Source: Opeltia flavorubescens (taxonomy: Eukaryota > Ascomycota > Lecanoromycetes > Teloschistales > Teloschistaceae). From it: a DNA stretch of 64,000 bases. Below are positions 12,701 through 22,430 of this stretch, in pieces. The stretch is taken from positions 744,001 through 808,000 of the forward strand of contig KE546977.1 of NCBI GenBank assembly GCA_000442125.1, written 5' to 3'. The notes beneath the pieces are model-generated. The model was given only the letters and a program-made list of their open reading frames with translations, was not told where the DNA came from and did no database searches. Position numbers and translations under genes: made by a program. Each line of letters starts with the position of its first letter. Position 1 is the first letter of the stretch.

Positions 12701-15241
12701 GTCGCTTCTATCGATGGAAGAGCCAATATGTGAGGCACCATTTGAAACGCCTTTTGTAGGACCTTGCGTGTCACCGCCGTATTGCCGTGGGGTGATTGAG
12801 CTCCGTGGTCGGTCGAGATCAGTTTTGTTAGCATGAGCTGGTGTAGTCAGTTCTGAAGAGCTTGCATCAGAATGCGTTATGGACGCTTTTCTCAAGGCGC
12901 TGGATTCTGCTGACGACTGGGATTTGTCCACATAAGCAGTATTTTGAGATGAGTCGAAGGTCAACGAGCTTGGTGCCTGCTTGTGGCCGGAATCATGAGC
13001 GATTGGACGCTTTTTGAGAGACCCTACCGTGTTGGTACGAGGTATTTGCACACCGAATCCTTGCGAAGAGATGAACGGTGAGTTTGGACGGAGACGGCTA
13101 TCATGGGTTGCTGACCCTTTCGCAAGATATTGGACAGTAGATGCTTGTCTATTAATGTCTGTATCCTGATTGGAGGGTCCCGGAGGAACTGAGCCTTCTG
13201 AAGCAGATAGATCATCGATAATCTCTTTCAACCGATTCGCTGCGAGGGTGGCTTCTTGTAAGGATGAACTGTCCTGACGGACATGACTGTAATGGATCAT
13301 TGGGGCAATCTCGTGAAAATCACCATTTTGATGTTCTTCCGTCAAGAGGGGTGCCTGACCTGTGAATGCGTGTTGAGACATCTGCTCGGTGCCTTGGTCC
13401 GAACACCTCATCCGTTTCTGCCGTCCTTCCGCTTGGGTGATGCGGCCAGATTCATCCTCTTGTACCTCATGCTCCGAGCCACTCGCTCGCAGCTCATTCC
13501 TAGGCTTTGAGATTGGAATGGCTTTGGATTTTTTGGCTGCCTTTGAGCTTGGTGGATACACTACTGGGCTGAAAAGTCCATTGGTCTGTCCGGGAGAACT
13601 CCTTTCACTCGGGAGCCCGTTTCCGTTCACTATCGTACTGGGCTTGAACGAAGGCCCAGTGGACGAGAAGCTGAATTCTTTTGAGGAAGGAGCTAATTGA
13701 GATGCTGCAATTGGCGTGAATGCAGGTGCTGTGGGCCGCATCGTGGCACTAGTCATTGTTGATCTGGAAGAGAACTCGCTAATATGTGATTTGAATTCTG
13801 GTGCCAGTGCGTTCAACCCTGACACTACCGGTTCAGAAGGTATCCGGTGCTGGGTAGGCTTTTGTGAGTCCAGAAGTCCTTTTATATCTCGAGAGAAGCT
13901 TGTTGATCTGGGAGATCGAGTGCACGTGAGTTTGTTGTCCAAAGCAGTATCGTGCGGTTGAGTCATTGAGCTTGTCTCTCGTAACTGGTTCTGGATCGTT
14001 GGATCATTGCCTTGAGCTTCACAAAGACTTCGCTCTAATGCTTCCGGGATTCTCTCATGGTTGCTGCGAGGAGCCGGATACTGTAAGTCTGGTGTGACTG
14101 TCTTGAGGAGCCGCGCTTGCTGATTTACTGTCTGTTTTTGACCCTTGGCTAATAAATTCGTATCAGAAAAGACAATATTGCCGTTCTCCTGATCATTAGA
14201 TGGCGTTAGGTTCTCTCCGTCGATTTGATTTTGTACCGTGTGAGCGGTAAGATTTTCGGTGGGATAACCTCGGACGGAACTGCTGAGTTGGCTTATTGGA
14301 TGAACCCCAAATACCGAGAAAGCGCTGGGGCTTCGGGATCTCGCCTCATTTTTCGTTGGAAAGTTTGTCAAGCCCATTGGGATTTCCTTATGGTCTTCCG
14401 AGTTCCGCAGCTGAAAGGTAGAAGACTGGGGCGCCAAGCCATCGTAAGTTGAAACAGAAGACGCACTCCTCCGTGGTCGTAAGATAGAGTACTCTGGAGA
14501 AAGGCCCACAAATGGCCCCGAAGACGGAAGCATATCATGAGTCACTATTGGACAGATACACGAGCTCGCAGAAGGGGTATCTGGATTCAAATTTGGGATT
14601 TCATATGGTTGTGTCAGCAATTGATTGCCTATAGTTGGTACTATAGATGGGACTGTCGATGGAGAGACAGAGACACGAGAGCTTTGAGACGGTGTAGTAG
14701 GAGCAAAAGGGATAGGGATCGGTGATTCTTGTGCTCCGCATTCACTGCTGGGGAGAGTCACTCCGAGTGCGCGTAGTTTCGCCTCTCTTACACCATCGAC
14801 ATAAGAGTCCCATTGAGCTCTATCCGGGATTTTCGCCCGATACAGCCGGTTCATTCGTTCCGCGAGTATATCTGCATAGTCTGGGAACGGAGACCGAGTT
14901 TGGGTTGAAAGTTCCGACGTGCAGAGATTGTTGCTGAGTTTAGCGTCCAGCTCGGACTCGCCGATATGATCTACGTGAGCTTGCCCATTGTGTATCAATT
15001 GGTCGACCTCACATCTTTTCGGGTACCAAAGGTCTTTGTTCGCGGTGCTGGAAGGCGGAGGGAGAGAGATAATGCATGTCTTTCCACGCCAGGGGACGCG
15101 CTTCCGCACTCTCTGGAGATCCAGCACGTTAGACGAGGATAGTCTTGCGTCGTGTTGGAGACGATCAAAGGCCTTTGGAGAACATCTATCGGAGGCCAGT
15201 GGCTCGGGTAGCGCAATCGGAGCTATTGAAAGGCTTTGCAT
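9764..15241 (-). CDS. Very large coiled-coil protein conserved in filamentous ascomycetes
   Basis: A single uninterrupted frame of 1825 residues starts at the ATG at 15241. Near residues 45-62 is the conserved-looking VRKRVPWRGKTCIISLP. Residues about 180-1050 are Ser/Thr/Pro-rich and disordered. Residues about 1060-1610 form long heptad-type coiled coils rich in Glu, Lys, Gln and Leu. The tail is Ser/Arg-rich and then acidic. Homologues are, from memory, sometimes labelled myosin heavy chain, but no motor domain is present, so that name would mislead. A scaffold or cytoskeletal linker role is only an inference from architecture. Confidence 0.85.
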   Translation of the reverse strand: MQSLSIAPIALPEPLASDRCSPKAFDRLQHDARLSSSNVLDLQRVRKRVPWRGKTCIISLPPPSSTANKDLWYPKRCEVDQLIHNGQAHVDHIGESELDAKLSNNLCTSELSTQTRSPFPDYADILAERMNRLYRAKIPDRAQWDSYVDGVREAKLRALGVTLPSSECGAQESPIPIPFAPTTPSQSSRVSVSPSTVPSIVPTIGNQLLTQPYEIPNLNPDTPSASSCICPIVTHDMLPSSGPFVGLSPEYSILRPRRSASSVSTYDGLAPQSSTFQLRNSEDHKEIPMGLTNFPTKNEARSRSPSAFSVFGVHPISQLSSSVRGYPTENLTAHTVQNQIDGENLTPSNDQENGNIVFSDTNLLAKGQKQTVNQQARLLKTVTPDLQYPAPRSNHERIPEALERSLCEAQGNDPTIQNQLRETSSMTQPHDTALDNKLTCTRSPRSTSFSRDIKGLLDSQKPTQHRIPSEPVVSGLNALAPEFKSHISEFSSRSTMTSATMRPTAPAFTPIAASQLAPSSKEFSFSSTGPSFKPSTIVNGNGLPSERSSPGQTNGLFSPVVYPPSSKAAKKSKAIPISKPRNELRASGSEHEVQEDESGRITQAEGRQKRMRCSDQGTEQMSQHAFTGQAPLLTEEHQNGDFHEIAPMIHYSHVRQDSSSLQEATLAANRLKEIIDDLSASEGSVPPGPSNQDTDINRQASTVQYLAKGSATHDSRLRPNSPFISSQGFGVQIPRTNTVGSLKKRPIAHDSGHKQAPSSLTFDSSQNTAYVDKSQSSAESSALRKASITHSDASSSELTTPAHANKTDLDRPRSSITPRQYGGDTQGPTKGVSNGASHIGSSIDRSDVVLGQQESEKSKVRIKDDKQPHPRQNTDSISASNHYDAHPSSKDVVRSHFQDNAQGPESASSVSPPYPSHRHLPRTESESADSSITRMIAENARFSPSYKLPCASRGDSQSLQSTDSAEYAAISERESAFSSSDEAHIHKRRFSPDARINGLVSSTLQVRLAPLERTLADIQISLVSLVNQSSARSDSEKKGSKADISDADDEDDVRSEQSRTKSPMKHRSTDRFKTLAAQIATIQQDRVPAHELTSITNEIKGLKALFQENRPSFTDVKTVVEEVVGKQMRGRSGPIASSHQSATVEKNQLQISGLESMLKIAEGRAEDELKARRATEDALADAQRLLRLSLQDAAEQRESAEETERSLSAFHEERHEVLRRNALLEGTQESLQKAAGDLAEKNAALEGTLEEYRLSSAQWRDDIDSVRAENSNLRRTVDALKDELDDGIRGRQALRTKFDQLQDEMILASQNIAQDQSSWRRKEEEHENRYEVLASNHERENKRCKKMEIEIAALCKTSRLDKEARQQIIMDYEREIHIQSQAMRAEQDRMLKSIDHDRKSAEDKLNDLCTSLGNVTAKFDAQLGETSQAACTERTRYEQLLQEAVTSKASALRDHQNFHDQVMRDQAEQHKQVLQTAIRERQMSENEYSARLALAGEKMLHYEDKVNHLEEKLRIAQSAAQAAVEASQSKQTTITHPHQPHASASNTIPEKISPQALRESILVLQEQLQDREAKIERLEHKLSALGVDAPDKLKAQENEIAWLRELFDVRLGDLHDLIAALAKPSYDRESVESAAIRLKANLEMEQQDKERVQFGGQSNTPFASIASFTSSPRSFPLAAAAAWGNWRKGLKAPVSGDAGAAMNRTPSRSSASTRSLSSGLLTPPLSKTQGGPRISAGIRRAAMVSSGDRRESRTLSNTHPEHDEPYEDSPPETPSLMRTINYDADAMSTDAAQIQNAMRVKYRSRDKEEDDEIFGHAIAAFPEHL

Positions 15242-16164
15242 ATTTGAAGTAGCGCGGAGACGGTGCGATGGTACTGTAATGAATGAGTCAATGATTAGAA
15301 TCAGAAATTCAAAGATGCGAATTGACGTACAGTGATCAGGCTTCTTCGGAACATCCGCTATCGAGGGTCAATGCATGAATAATGGATTAGAATTGGCAAG
15401 TCTGTAGTATATTACCAGACTATTGATCAAACGATGCCCCGTATCCCGTCATAATTGGACTGTACGATGGAAACTCCGGCTCAACAACGGTGAGATGATA
15501 CGGCACAGTCAGATCGAAAGCGACTGACTATGCATGCACTGTTTCTTAAGTAGCACATTCAAAGTCATATATCAGTGCTGGAGGATATTGGTCCCTTCAA
15601 TATTGTTGAAACGGTGAACTAACTTGCCGTTCGAGGCTACCTCGCTCAGGCATCGAAATCTAGTGACATTATCAATGTGTCCGGTAACCTCGTGTAGAGT
15701 AAAGTGTCGTAAGAAGGATGGTATGTATGTGTAATGCTGATTACGTATATTTAAGTAAATTTGTTTTACGCGGGACGCGATCTATCTAGTAGGGCTCTTA
15801 CTATTCTTGCGACGCCTTATGTCAGCACCTCAATCGTGTCACTGTTCTAGGCCTGGCCCGATATGTACAGGAAATATTTGATTCGGTATATAAAGAGCAT
15901 TAGCCGGCAGAAAAAAAACGATTCTCGCGTCACTGAATTTGACTGACTGACTGTCTGCATTATGGCTCTATTACAGTACATATTTGTTGACCACCCTCTC
16001 GAACGATAGAATATCGAAAACGCAAAATCTATTCCCACTCGAATGCCTAGACGATAGGCCCTCATAGAGGTTTCTTATAAGAGACGAAGAGTAAGGAAAC
16101 CTGTACAAAATAGCTGGAACCGTTAAAATGAGAATTTTCCATCAGCTGAGATGTTTTATCCTGT
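15242..16164. other. Intergenic region upstream of the coiled-coil gene
   Basis: It holds the promoter of the coiled-coil gene and the 3' end of the GH17 gene, both on the minus strand. No convincing gene is seen. Confidence 0.5.
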
Positions 16165-17333
16165 TCAGCAAGTCAAGGAAAATTTTGGGGTCCGGCTATC
16201 TGTAAAAGCTCCCCAGTGAGTCTCATCGCCTTCAGCACCAGTATCGCCGACACTCTTTGGCTTCCAGCTCTCGTCGAACGCTTCGAAATAGAAGACGTTC
16301 ACTCCCCAAGCGAGCGCTGCGCAGACTCCGGTCTTGAAGAACTTCTCTTCGTTAACAGTGCTGGCATGGGCGTTGCCATAATCAGATCCACCTAGAAGAC
16401 GTAAATACATGGTTTTGCCTCAGTGACAGGTTAGTAAATATTGGACACATACCATCTCCAGGCCATCCAGTTTCGCCATTCCAGATCTCAATGGTGTTCA
16501 GGCCAACCAAATTTTGGATATGGCCGATCGCTTGTTGAAGATCATCTAAATAAGTGGCGGTGGCATTGTTGATATCTTGATGCTGCCAGTACCCAAATGC
16601 ATTGACCATTCTTCGACTAGTCAGCAAAATAACGACTATTGGTTACTTGATTGTAAAGCATACAGAAAGTTCGGAATGCCCGAGGTTAGGATAGGATCTG
16701 CTGTCCCGTCCTGGAATTTGTTCCAACTATCTACAGTTCCGATACGAGACACCAATTTTGAGAAAGAGGCTTTGGTATCCTTGATACGTGGAAGGAGCTC
16801 CTGCGCAGTGACGCCTCGGTAAAGACTCTCAGAGCCTGTTGTAAGAGCATAAACGTAGGGCGCAAATTCGGAAGTGAGGACGGGCAGCAAGGCTGCTTTT
16901 TCCGAGTCGTATGACTCTTGGGCATCGGCCCTATCGAGATACACGTTACTATATGACACGTCGAACGGATATCAGTGGCTTGGAAGTAACGTACCAAAGA
17001 CCCAGGATTACTTTAAAATTCTTGGCCTTCGCGGCCGGGAGGATAGTGGCCGCTACTTGACATACATGTGCGGGCACGTTGACGTCCACAACTGAGTAAG
17101 TTCTGACAATTGTACTGCCAGCCTTGCCCTTTAGAGCATCGAAGTCTGCCGCGTAGTCTGCGACGGTTTTGCACGTGCCGTCTGCATCTCGGTCAATGAA
17201 AACAGTGGCAAACTCCATCAGAGTGCTGCTCACCTGGCTTCCTGGCGCCAAGTGCAAATCCTAAAGTGCCACGTGCTGACACGGCTAAAGGCGAAGCGGC
17301 CAACGCCAGAGAGAGGATAGTTGACAGGTGCAT
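16165..17333 (-). CDS. GH17 cell-wall beta-1,3-glucanase/transglycosylase (Bgl2/Scw family)
   Basis: Five exons (17234-17333, 16995-17187, 16664-16948, 16453-16616, 16165-16391) encode 322 residues. The start MHLSTILSLALAASPLAVSA is a signal peptide, and GTLGFALG follows as in other GH17 proteins. The probable acid/base Glu is in GSESLYRG and the nucleophile Glu in WNGETGWPGDG. FYFEAFDESWKP near the end is also typical. There is no GPI-type tail, so it is secreted or non-covalently wall-bound. All phases agree. The exon 2-3 junction gives an atypical Cys codon and is the least certain. Confidence 0.92.
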
Positions 17334-18111
17334 TTTTCTTGCTTTTAATGGCTTATCTGAAACGACGGTCTTGAGCAGGCCAATCTCTTAGGAAAATGAA
17401 TGAATTGAATTAATACTGGGAAAGAATGCAAAGGAGCGTGGTTGGAAACGAGAGCGCTAGGTTTTGGGATACAGGGTAGCGAGCAGTAAAGGTCGAGGAA
17501 AATGATGGCGAAGGACATGGGGATGCGTCCTGAGTTAGGGGCAGACTGCGGCTTACCTAATCATGCCGCTTGCCCCGTTTGAAATGTAGCGCGATCTCTA
17601 TTCGTGTGTAATTAAGGCACAGACGGACATTGGGTTCGTCGTCATGAAACTGGCAGAAGGCTCAAGCAAAGTGATAATTATTAGGTAACGGCGGTGCGCT
17701 CTCGACTTCACATTTCAGCACATAAAAGGCAGTCCTCCTGCGCAAGGTGCTGGACGTTCAGCTCGCCCGCCCAATTAGGAGTAGCTTCTTTCGTGCTGGC
17801 TTGGACTGTTTCCTCGACCGAGCTTGAGACGAACATTACATATCCTACCGAGTGTTATCCTGAATCTCCGCCTGTGACTTGCGATTTTGGCGGCATGGTC
17901 TTGCTTTTTACATGATAAATTATCTTCTTGTTTCCCAAATATCGAAGCGCTAGATAATTCTATTTGTATAATCCTTTCGAAAGCTAGATCCACGGTCTTG
18001 GACGGGTAATTTACCGAGCTAAAGTTTTGTGAAACTTGTGGTTTCCGGACGTAACGCTCTATACTTTCAATACAAAATTCAAGACGTCGGCAGCCTTTGT
18101 TTTATCCCGAT
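17334..18111. other. Divergent promoter region (GH17 / DUF4202)
   Basis: Upstream sequence of two divergent genes. No further gene is seen. Confidence 0.5.
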
Positions 18112-18702
18112 ATGTCGGAATCCAGCTTTGAGACTGCTATGCGGCTGATTGATGAAGCTCACGCACAGGATCCGAAGAAGGTTCAGATCAATGGCGAGGA
18201 GGTGCCATATGAGTTACTATATAGCAAAAAAATGAGCGATTACCTCAATAAATGTGATGTCAGCGCATCTGAAACCCTGCACTTGGCAATACGAGCGCAG
18301 CATCTTCAACGATGGGAAGTTCCGCGAAGCTCTTACGCGATGAACAAGGCCGGCTATCACACGTGGAGAACGCATCTCAAGAAACGGCAAGCGGATTTAG
18401 CTGCCCAGATCTGCTTGGATAGCGGATACTCTTTGGAGGATGCTAGTCGCGTAGGAGCGCTTGTGAAAAAGGAGAATCTCAAGAATGATGCAGAGACTCA
18501 GACATTGGAAGACGTAGCCTGTCTAGTGTTTCTTGATGACCAACTTGAAGCATTCGAGAAGGAGCATGATGAGGCGAAAGTACTGGGCATTCTGCGCAAG
18601 ACGTGGGTCAAAATGTCCGACAAAGGGCATGAAATGGCGTTGAATATCCCAATGTCTGACCGTGCAAGAGACTTGATCGGCAAGGCTCTGTCTGACGACT
18701 GA
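18112..18702 (+). CDS. DUF4202 family protein
   Basis: An intronless frame of 196 residues starts at MSESSFETAMRLIDEAH. The open frame extends slightly upstream but has no ATG there. It carries the family landmarks HLAIRAQHLQRWEVPRSSY, GYHTWRTHLKKRQA, and a His-rich helical body with DVACLVFLDDQLEAFEKEH. DUF4202 proteins occur in fungi, plants and bacteria. Several His and Glu residues suggest a metal-dependent HD-like helical fold, but the function is not established. The length is normal for the family. Confidence 0.9.
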   Translation: MSESSFETAMRLIDEAHAQDPKKVQINGEEVPYELLYSKKMSDYLNKCDVSASETLHLAIRAQHLQRWEVPRSSYAMNKAGYHTWRTHLKKRQADLAAQICLDSGYSLEDASRVGALVKKENLKNDAETQTLEDVACLVFLDDQLEAFEKEHDEAKVLGILRKTWVKMSDKGHEMALNIPMSDRARDLIGKALSDD

Positions 18703-19576
18703 TGGGTCACTCAGTCAGATATATATGGCATCTTGCGCATATGTCGACGCTGTTTTTCCTCATCCAAACGTCGAGTTTTCTTATACACACGACTTGAGGC
18801 TCCTTTACTAGCTGCCGGTATCACTTTTTATACAGGAACTCCCCGACATTGTCCGTCAGCTTGAAGATGATAGACCGCTAAGATTGAAAGTAGAGGCGAA
18901 ATGATCATCGAGTCTAGTATTGCTTATTCTTGTGCGCATGGTTGAGGGGTAACTATTCAATATCACCACAAGGAATTATCAAATGGTTCTGTTCCCTATC
19001 AATTCTCAAGAATCGACGATGGTAACAATGAGACTAGAACAACATTGATGTCTGAAGTTTCTATGTTCCGTGACACTGCCTAGCTATAATAGCTGAGATA
19101 CGCTTAACGTGTGTCATACGGTTAAGATGACAATAATGTATCATCGACCATCAGAGTGGCCGGAGTTTGCTTGGCGAAGTATAGAAGCGGGCGCCTCCGA
19201 GAACTTTTCGAGGCTGATACCCTGGCGTGCCTGGTTTGTAATATATTTTCTACTTGCATTAGAGGGGTTCGAATACGAGAGACTTAAGGTAGATAAGTTC
19301 TACAGAATGTTAGTTACGATTTCCGTCTCAGTCCCTCCATTAGAAGACTCTGACGTTCCTTTCTCTTGTTCTTGATTTTCATTATCCCGCTAATCCAATC
19401 GATTGGTGTAGTTCATGCTCTTGTCCGAATATTATCCTTATACGATGAGTCACTCAATGAACAGCAAGCCAGGTATTCAAGCAGTTTATACCAACAACCT
19501 TCCGAACCTGCAATTACTGATGGCATAGCCTGGCCCAGGCATAGAAGCTCATTTGGACACATTGACCATATCTAGG
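18703..19576. other. Intergenic stretch without recognisable gene
   Basis: Only short frames are present. A tRNA-like B-box word near 19265 has no matching A box or stems. Confidence 0.5.
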
Positions 19577-20020
19577 ATGGATCAAAGAACTTTAGAAAAT
19601 AGGCATGTAGCCGATTCTTGGGAGGATGAAGAGGCAGCAACTTCAGAGTCAGACACAGAAATCTTGGCCAATAAATCATCCATTCCTGAAGCCCCTCCAC
19701 CAACACCGATATCACCCTCCGGTCAAAGTGAAGCGGTGTGGGGCGGATATTCGTCCGCAAATTCTTCAGTTCCTGTGCGGGTGCATAGCAGTAGTCTAGC
19801 ACAGTCCCCTTCATCTCGGCCAGAGAAATCAACGGCCGCTGCAGGACGAATGATAGCTGGTGCATTAGGGATGAAACCACCAAAGAAAAGTGAGGAAGCA
19901 CTGGCATACGATCGTGCCATCCAAGATAAAGAGTTGAAAAGAATTGCTAGGGCCCGAGAAGAACGCAAAGCGGCCGAGCAGAGACGAGAGCAGGCGAGTA
20001 GGAAAGTCTGGGACGACTAA
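19577..20020 (+). CDS. Small conserved fungal protein of unknown function
   Basis: It has 147 residues and no intron. An acidic start (VADSWEDEEAATSESDTE) is followed by a Pro/Ser-rich middle. A conserved-looking C-terminal half has GRMIAGALGMKPPKKSEE and then a charged helix (AYDRAIQDKELKRIARAR) ending RKVWDD. The C-terminal helix probably makes a single amphipathic or coiled element. No catalytic motif is visible. From memory, similar short proteins occur across Pezizomycotina without function. Confidence 0.7.
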   Translation: MDQRTLENRHVADSWEDEEAATSESDTEILANKSSIPEAPPPTPISPSGQSEAVWGGYSSANSSVPVRVHSSSLAQSPSSRPEKSTAAAGRMIAGALGMKPPKKSEEALAYDRAIQDKELKRIARAREERKAAEQRREQASRKVWDD

Positions 20021-20388
20021 TATGTAGGCCAAGATGGAGAACTATACTTTGGCACCGCATTAAGATATCGCTACTAAGAGTGTCTGGCCAGTGTTTGGAA
20101 AGCAGTCTTGGACGTCACAGCACATCGAATGCTGGGATGATCATTGTACGTGTAACATACCGGAAATGAGGCAGCCTGAATACATCATAATTTTCCTACA
20201 TTCATCATGCATGTGACCGACCTCGCATCAAGGATGCTGGCTTCCTGACGCCAATTGATTGTCCCAGCCGTGTTACAGAGAAAACGCCATGGCCGCAGAT
20301 TAACCTATCTAAGCCACGTGAAGGGAAACCTTCCTACCGCTGAACAATCACTTTGTTAAGGTTCTGATCTGCTACCAATCGTATCTTC
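20021..20388. other. Gap between convergent genes
   Basis: 3' flanks of the small conserved gene (+) and SUMO (-). Nothing else is seen. Confidence 0.5.
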
Positions 20389-20813
20389 TCAACCTCCAAT
20401 CTGCTCCTGGTGGACTTCCAAAGTGTCACCGTCGGCCATATCAAGCTGATAAGAAGCGACCGATTAGCTCTTTCCGCCCATAATATGCATGCCATGGCAT
20501 GCGAGGACATGAGCCGATTCAATCGACAAGGCTTCCGGGAATGGGATAAAAGATGGCATGGAAAGAGCTGACTCACCGAATCGGGGCTGTCGGTGGGGTT
20601 AACCCGAGCTCCATCAAACAAGAACCGAACTGTGTTTAGATTTTTTCCTTGACGTTCGCAAAAGGCGTTCATGAGCTTCGAGAGAGCTGTGGTTCGCTTG
20701 ATCTTGAAGAAGACCTCGTTGTTGTTATCGGTGACTTTGATATTCAGGTGTTCAGTCTTGGGTGGTTCCTCGTTGTTCCCGCCAGCACCTGGAGATTGAC
20801 CATGATCGGACAT
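20389..20813 (-). CDS. smt3: SUMO (Smt3-type ubiquitin-like modifier)
   Basis: Two exons (20577-20813 and 20389-20445) encode 97 residues. A flexible N-terminus precedes the beta-grasp fold: HLNIKVTDNNNEVFFKIKR, then FLFDGARVNPTDSPDSLDMADG, then VHQEQIGG. The splice falls exactly between codons (GTGAGT donor, TATCAG acceptor). The reading frame stops immediately after the di-glycine that is conjugated to target lysines. No tail remains for a SUMO protease to remove, unlike yeast Smt3 (GGATY). An N-terminal PPKTE contains a K-x-E that could support chain formation, but this is only suggestive. Confidence 0.96.
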
Positions 20814-21301
20814 GGCTTAGTGTTTGACGTATCAGAAAGCAAATTCTCTTCTTTGGGGCGGAGAGTGTAGATTGACAGGTGATGTGGGGTGATAGATGTC
20901 TACTCTCAGCATTAGCACAGTCTAATAGACCGAACCATGAACTGAAGCGGCCAGGATACCACAGAGTGCTCAAAGCCTCGAAATCTGATTTATTAGTTGG
21001 CAATAATTTGGAATGCTCGGATTTCGGGTTGGGATGGGCGTGGAGGATTTGAAGAGATGTGGAAGGTGGATTGGCCAGGTACATCACATTCATAATATGT
21101 TTAGAGTAAGTGATGGTTGCGCCAAACAGCCCACCAATGACAGCGTCAGCTTTCCGATGTGGCTTGGCGGCCCAAAGTAGTTAGCTGCGGAAGAGTGCAC
21201 TGCAAACAGAAAATCTTACGGAAAGTTTGGGTCTCAGGTGATCTACGTTTTGATCATATTTCTGCATTGATAACTAAAGATTCACGGGTCTCCTGCAGGC
21301 A
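20814..21301. other. Divergent promoter region (SUMO / Cmc4)
   Basis: Non-coding sequence between two divergent start codons, 488 bases. Confidence 0.5.
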
Positions 21302-21721
21302 ATGGTACGGACACACTGAAGCATGACAAATCAATCGAGATCTAATGGTTGAATGGGCAGGCATTTGAAGGCGCTTTGAAGACAGATCCGCCCTGTCATC
21401 CTTTGGCGGTAAGTCAGGTCACGTTGGTCTAATAAATACTTTGTTTGATGCATGAACAGTGTGCTATTCAAGGTAATTGNCATTAACTAGGTAGCAATGT
21501 CGGTTGGCAACATAGACAAGGGCCGTTAACAGCTTCTTGCCTTGCCAGATTGTCTTTCCAAGAATTCTTTCCAACAAGAAAAATGCAAAAGAGAGATTGA
21601 TGCTCTCTATGAATGCTGCAACGCCTTTTACCAGAAACATGGCGATGAAGCCAGGACTGTCAGCTGCCCAAAGGCAAACCTTCTTAGAGTGAAAATGAAG
21701 CAACAGAGTCAGGGTAAATGA
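21302..21721 (+). CDS. cmc4: Cmc4-type twin CX9C mitochondrial intermembrane-space protein
   Basis: Four tiny exons, 21302-21304 (only the ATG), 21361-21408, 21460-21472 (13 bases) and 21549-21721, give 78 residues. Introns are 56, 51 and 76 bases with GTACGG, GTAAGT and GTAATT donors and CAG acceptors. A TCTAAT branch-like word precedes the first acceptor. The protein reads MAFEGALKTDPPCHPLAC, then AIQDCLSKN, KCKREIDALYECCNAFYQ and LLRVKMKQ. Cys13/23 and Cys34/44 form the twin CX9C pattern. AIQDC, YECC and LKMKQ-like words match yeast Cmc4. Such proteins are imported and oxidised through Mia40. All phases agree. The unresolved base at 21480 is in intron 3. Confidence 0.88.
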
Positions 21722-22430
21722 CATCAGCGCAGACGAATGCCTCGTGTTAGTAGAAGCTCACTGTTGAAATACACGCTCAAAAAATCCGAAAAGCACTCGT
21801 TGACCAGTAATAGCTCGCTCAATCAGGAAAACGTGATCTCCAATATTGAAATTAAAGATGCGAAACGCAAGGTCGATGAGGGCGAGCTGAGTTGCTCAAG
21901 GTCTCAGATGCCACCGATGACGGAGTGAAGATATCGGATTAAATGTGAGATCATCCGTGGATGCGAAGCTTTCAGCCACTCGGAGGAGGTCCAGCCTGAC
22001 AATTGGATGATGCCAAGTTCTCCATCTAAGACGATCGTGAGCACGCAAGAGATCTTCGTGAGATCTGAACAAGCATTGAACACCACAAAGTGGTAGAAGC
22101 AAGTTCCGAGACTCTAATAATCGCCTGGTTATGACATTGAAATGAGAGAAGAAATCAATTTTTGAGTTCTGCCAACCTTATTTATCCGTTAGCGAGTGTC
22201 GCTTAAGACGCGCTTGGCGCGACCTATCACTGCTTGCGTGAGAAGGTACTCTAGAAAACGGTCGACGTATAATGCCATCGGAAAGGTCATTACGTTCTCA
22301 GTTTGATAGTTGATCATTCATTCTACAGACATTCGGCAACAATGAGTTGACTGTAGACTGTAAAAGATACGAATTAAGTTGAAAACGATTTCAGACATCA
22401 ACAAACCCGAAAAATTGTTAAAGGTGTTCT
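21722..22430. other. Intergenic region upstream of Nup84/107
   Basis: It contains a 63-codon plus-strand frame (21737-21928) rich in Lys and Ser with no known motif, probably chance or 3'-UTR sequence. The rest is promoter. Confidence 0.45.

Noticed and set aside
19255-19285. tRNA-like B-box word (ggttcgaata)
   Set aside because: The consensus is incomplete and no A box, acceptor stem or T stem can be paired.
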